Shown one piece after another: positions 48,101 to 48,303 of a stretch of 48,303 nt of DNA. The number at the start of each line of letters is the position of its first letter. Within the stretch, counting starts at the first letter, position 1. A program made the position numbers and the translations under genes. The notes under the pieces were generated by a model, which ran no database searches, was not told where the DNA came from, and worked only from the letters and a program-made list of their open reading frames with translations. The DNA is taken from NCBI GenBank assembly GCA_902632125.1, contig CACPBQ010000012.1:1-48303 (forward strand). Direction: 5' to 3'. This stretch comes from Paracoccaceae bacterium. Its GTDB lineage: Bacteria > Pseudomonadota > Alphaproteobacteria > Rhodobacterales > Rhodobacteraceae.

Positions 48101-48303
48101 ATGAGCATGAAATACAGACCAGAAATTGACGGCTTAAGAGCATTGGCGGTACTGCCAGTTATTTTATTCCATGCTGGGTTTGAGTGGTTTAGTGGTGGCT
48201 TTGTTGGTGTAGATGTTTTCTTTGTGATTAGTGGATATCTAATCACAACTATCATTATTTCTGAGATGGCTGAAGGAAAATTCAGTATCATCAATTTTTA
48301 TGA
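48101..48303 (+). CDS. Acyltransferase-3 family membrane protein (partial, C-terminus beyond window)
   Basis: The first 67 codons of a gene running off the right edge. Translated by hand: [20 protein letters not shown], then [20 protein letters not shown] and [13 protein letters not shown]. This is the N-terminus of the acyltransferase-3 / OafA-like family: the RPEIDGLRA entry, the catalytic-site His in LFHAG, and [14 protein letters not shown]. Members O-acylate surface polysaccharides or lipopolysaccharide in the inner membrane. ATG 48101 and ATG 48107 are both in frame; neither has a strong ribosome site. It may open an envelope-polysaccharide region beyond the window. Confidence 0.85.
   Translation, partial: MSMKYRPEIDGLRALAVLPVILFHAGFEWFSGGFVGVDVFFVISGYLITTIIISEMAEGKFSIINFY

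Overview
This is an AT-rich bacterial chromosome segment, densely coding on both strands. No intergenic gap exceeds about 260 bases. No rRNA, tRNA, CRISPR array, insertion sequence, prophage or plasmid gene was seen. The gene content and order point to a marine, low-GC alphaproteobacterium, most likely Rhodobacterales (Roseobacter-related). The evidence is the dusB-ntrB-ntrC-ntrY-ntrX run beside ispD-ispF-pgpA-cinA, an NtrC that lacks the GAFTGA loop as in Rhodobacter, Rhodobacterales-style MnmA and MttB N-termini, a NifU-like scaffold next to hisI, and an M23 peptidase paired with a bactofilin. This is inference from protein sequence; no database search was run.

Layout. Bases 1-6324 (minus strand): dusB, ntrB, ntrC, ntrY and the start of ntrX, a nitrogen-control operon cut by the left edge. 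6485-9950 (plus): ispD, ispF (isoprenoid precursors), pgpA, cinA/pncC, then an ammonium transporter. 9998-11045: a RatA/COQ10-type lipid-binding protein and hypoxanthine phosphoribosyltransferase. 11088-17469 (minus): a tight five-gene operon that reads as carnitine / gamma-butyrobetaine catabolism to glycine betaine: a dehydrocarnitine-cleaving BKACE enzyme, a carnitine dehydrogenase fused to a hotdog thioesterase, an acyl-CoA dehydrogenase, an ADP-forming acyl-CoA ligase and a CaiD-like hydratase. 17569-19437: rlmE and ppx/gppA. 19638-21957 (plus): a three-gene one-carbon operon (a small protein resembling the 'virulence factor' domain family, a MetF-like reductase and a pterin-binding methyltransferase). 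22005-26471 (minus): lpdA, a DUF924 protein, an MFS transporter and queA. 26475-33505: a giant AsmA/YhdP-like protein, a peroxiredoxin, M23 peptidase plus bactofilin, a hotdog thioesterase and an enoyl-CoA hydratase. 33514-37206: gluQ, an orphan methyltransferase, trmFO, hisI and a NifU-like scaffold. 37464-43621: recG, ligA, mnmA and a secreted TPR protein. 43648-46248 (minus): lipA and a non-pyrrolysine MttB-family methyltransferase. 46438-47997: guaA. 48101-end: the start of an acyltransferase-3 family membrane protein.

How the genes may work together. The carnitine operon should release glycine betaine. The MttB-family protein, the pterin-binding methyltransferase and the MetF-like reductase could then move methyl groups from a quaternary amine to tetrahydrofolate and oxidise them. 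The corrinoid carrier and reactivation protein needed for this are not in the window. The linked quaternary-amine and one-carbon gene sets, including a small protein of unknown role and Arg/Gly-rich tails on both methyltransferases, are the best candidates here for an under-described system. Start codons were adjusted where a Shine-Dalgarno sequence or family alignment argued for it. Several genes appear to start with TTG (pgpA, mnmA, gluQ, mttB and the TPR gene).
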